Of a stretch of 33,817 nucleotides of DNA, positions 32,974-33,817 are shown piece after piece. The translations under genes were made by a program, and so were the position numbers. Below the pieces are notes generated by a model. That model made no database searches. It saw only the letters and a program-made list of their open reading frames with translations, and was not told the origin of the DNA. The stretch's first letter is position 1. The number at the start of each line of letters is the position of its first letter. The DNA is from Pseudomonadota bacterium (GTDB lineage: Bacteria; Pseudomonadota; Gammaproteobacteria; Burkholderiales; JAKAFK01): positions 1 to 33,817 of the forward strand of contig JAKAFK010000044.1 of NCBI GenBank assembly GCA_021817985.1. Reading direction: 5' to 3'.

Positions 32974-33324
32974 CTAGACACTACGCGCAATCCGCACTCC
33001 CACCCGCGCGAGGTCGCCTAGCGCTCCTGGCTTCTCGATACCGATCACAACGTGGTGGCACGGCCATTCTCGCAACATGCGCTGGGCAAGATGGCCGGCT
33101 AGCGCTTCCAGTAAACGGAAGCGGCAGGGTTCGAGCCACGCTGCCATCCGTGCCGCAATCTCGGTTTGGGAAAGGTTGAACGACTCCGGCGTGGTCAGGT
33201 GCACGTCGAAAACGAGAGGCCGCAGAGCCTCCCGTTCCCACTCAAACACGCCGATCAGGGCGTGCAACTCAATTCCCGTGCAGCTTTGAGTATGCACTTT
33301 CGGGCGGCGCCCCGGGTCAACCAT
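32974..33324 (-). CDS. folB: FolB-like dihydroneopterin aldolase family protein, shortened
   Basis: A 116-residue protein. [40 protein letters not shown] and [20 protein letters not shown] match FolB, with the pterin-binding Glu (LLEALA) and the Lys of the KPGAL motif. The central loop, which in FolB contains a catalytic Tyr in the phrase TLDY, is about nine residues shorter and has no Tyr. The start overlaps the end of glyA by 8 bp. The ATG at 33324 is preceded by a sequence within glyA. Dihydroneopterin aldolase activity is therefore uncertain; an epimerase-like or non-folate role is possible. Confidence 0.75.
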   Translation of the reverse strand: MVDPGRRPKVHTQSCTGIELHALIGVFEWEREALRPLVFDVHLTTPESFNLSQTEIAARMAAWLEPCRFRLLEALAGHLAQRMLREWPCHHVVIGIEKPGALGDLARVGVRIARSV

Positions 33325-33817
33325 AGACCGGGAACGCCCCCGTCAACTTTGCCACGCGCTCGCGTACCTGTGCGATGCGGCTGGCATCCTGCGGAGCGTC
33401 GAGCACGTCGGCGACCAGGTTGCCGACAAGACGGGCCTCCTCTTCCCCGAAGCCGCGGGTGGTCATGGCTGGCGTGCCGAGGCGGATGCCGGAGGTGACG
33501 AAAGGCTTTTCCGGATCGTTTGGGATGGCGTTCTTGTTGACCGTGATATGCGCCTCTCCCAGCACGCGTTCGGCTTCCTTGCCGGTGATCTGTTTGGCGC
33601 GCAGATCGACGAGCATGACATGGCTCTCGGTGCGGCCGGAGACGATACGCAGTCCGCGCCCGATCAGCGTCTCGCCCAGCAGGTTGGCGTTTTTGACGAC
33701 CTGTTGTTGGTAGGCCGTGAACTCCGGCGACATGGCTTCCTTGAAGGCCACTGCCTTGCCTCCGATCACGTGCATCAGCGGGCCGCCCTGCAGGCCGGGG
33801 AAAATGGCGCTGTTGAT
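33317..33817 (-). CDS. glyA: GlyA, serine hydroxymethyltransferase, C-terminal part
   Basis: The frame is open to the window edge and reads [20 protein letters not shown], then [50 protein letters not shown] and [13 protein letters not shown]. These are highly conserved stretches of GlyA, a PLP enzyme that converts serine to glycine and methylene-tetrahydrofolate. The 5' part (about 60 percent, including the PLP lysine) is outside the window. Its stop overlaps the start of the folB-like gene, which fits a shared folate-related operon. Confidence 0.97.
   Translation of the reverse strand: MNSAIFPGLQGGPLMHVIGGKAVAFKEAMSPEFTAYQQQVVKNANLLGETLIGRGLRIVSGRTESHVMLVDLRAKQITGKEAERVLGEAHITVNKNAIPNDPEKPFVTSGIRLGTPAMTTRGFGEEEARLVGNLVADVLDAPQDASRIAQVRERVAKLTGAFPVYG

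Overview
The window is GC-rich proteobacterial DNA, probably beta- or gammaproteobacterial; this is inferred from gene families and base composition, and no rRNA or tRNA gene is present to place it further. A plasmid-like conjugative element (about 1-23.2 kb) lies next to a denitrification segment (25.3-32.6 kb) and a housekeeping end (folB-like and glyA). The housekeeping genes suggest that the element is integrated in a chromosome, but no attachment site or integrase can be seen.

Left part: position 1 cuts through a minus-strand gene for an exported RHS-type protein with an unusual Cys-containing N-terminus. A divergent XRE-family regulator (1265-1627) and a palindromic operator sit before a long plus-strand transfer operon. 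Its order, trbC-D-E-J-K-L-F-G-I (VirB2, B3, B4, B5, lipoprotein, B6, B8, B9, B10), is that of Ti/RP4-type Trb mating-pore operons. A DUF2274-like protein, a small membrane protein, a second VirB9-like lipoprotein fused to an OmpA-like region, and a Cys-rich exported protein follow. trbB (VirB11), a coupling protein, a relaxase and an integrase are not in the window.

Middle part (13.7-23.2 kb) is the plasmid backbone: a DUF2958-like protein, a glycine-zipper envelope protein, two TrfB/KorA-like repressors, ParA with a small ribbon-helix-helix partner, a RepA of the RPA family, an iteron origin with a DnaA box, a DUF932 protein, a large ParB-like protein and small unknown genes. Striking cis signals are RTAY tetranucleotides spaced exactly 11 bp apart across the parA promoter, about ten iterons plus one inverted copy before repA, and a promoter/operator block shared by korA2 and the DUF932 gene. 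GC-rich triloop hairpins cluster at 13.4-13.6 and 19.1-19.4 kb.

Right part: a truncated Tn3-type resolvase marks a recombination scar. It is followed by a solitary predicted PD-(D/E)XK nuclease (DUF3883 with a McrA-like N-terminus). The minus strand then carries a c-type cytochrome and a complete nitric oxide reductase cluster, norC-B-E-F-Q-D. FNR/DNR-type boxes precede both norC and the cytochrome gene, so the two are probably co-induced under low oxygen or NO. Upstream of norC lie a 3' remnant of narI, decayed DNA, a terminator, a shortened folB-like gene and the 3' part of glyA.
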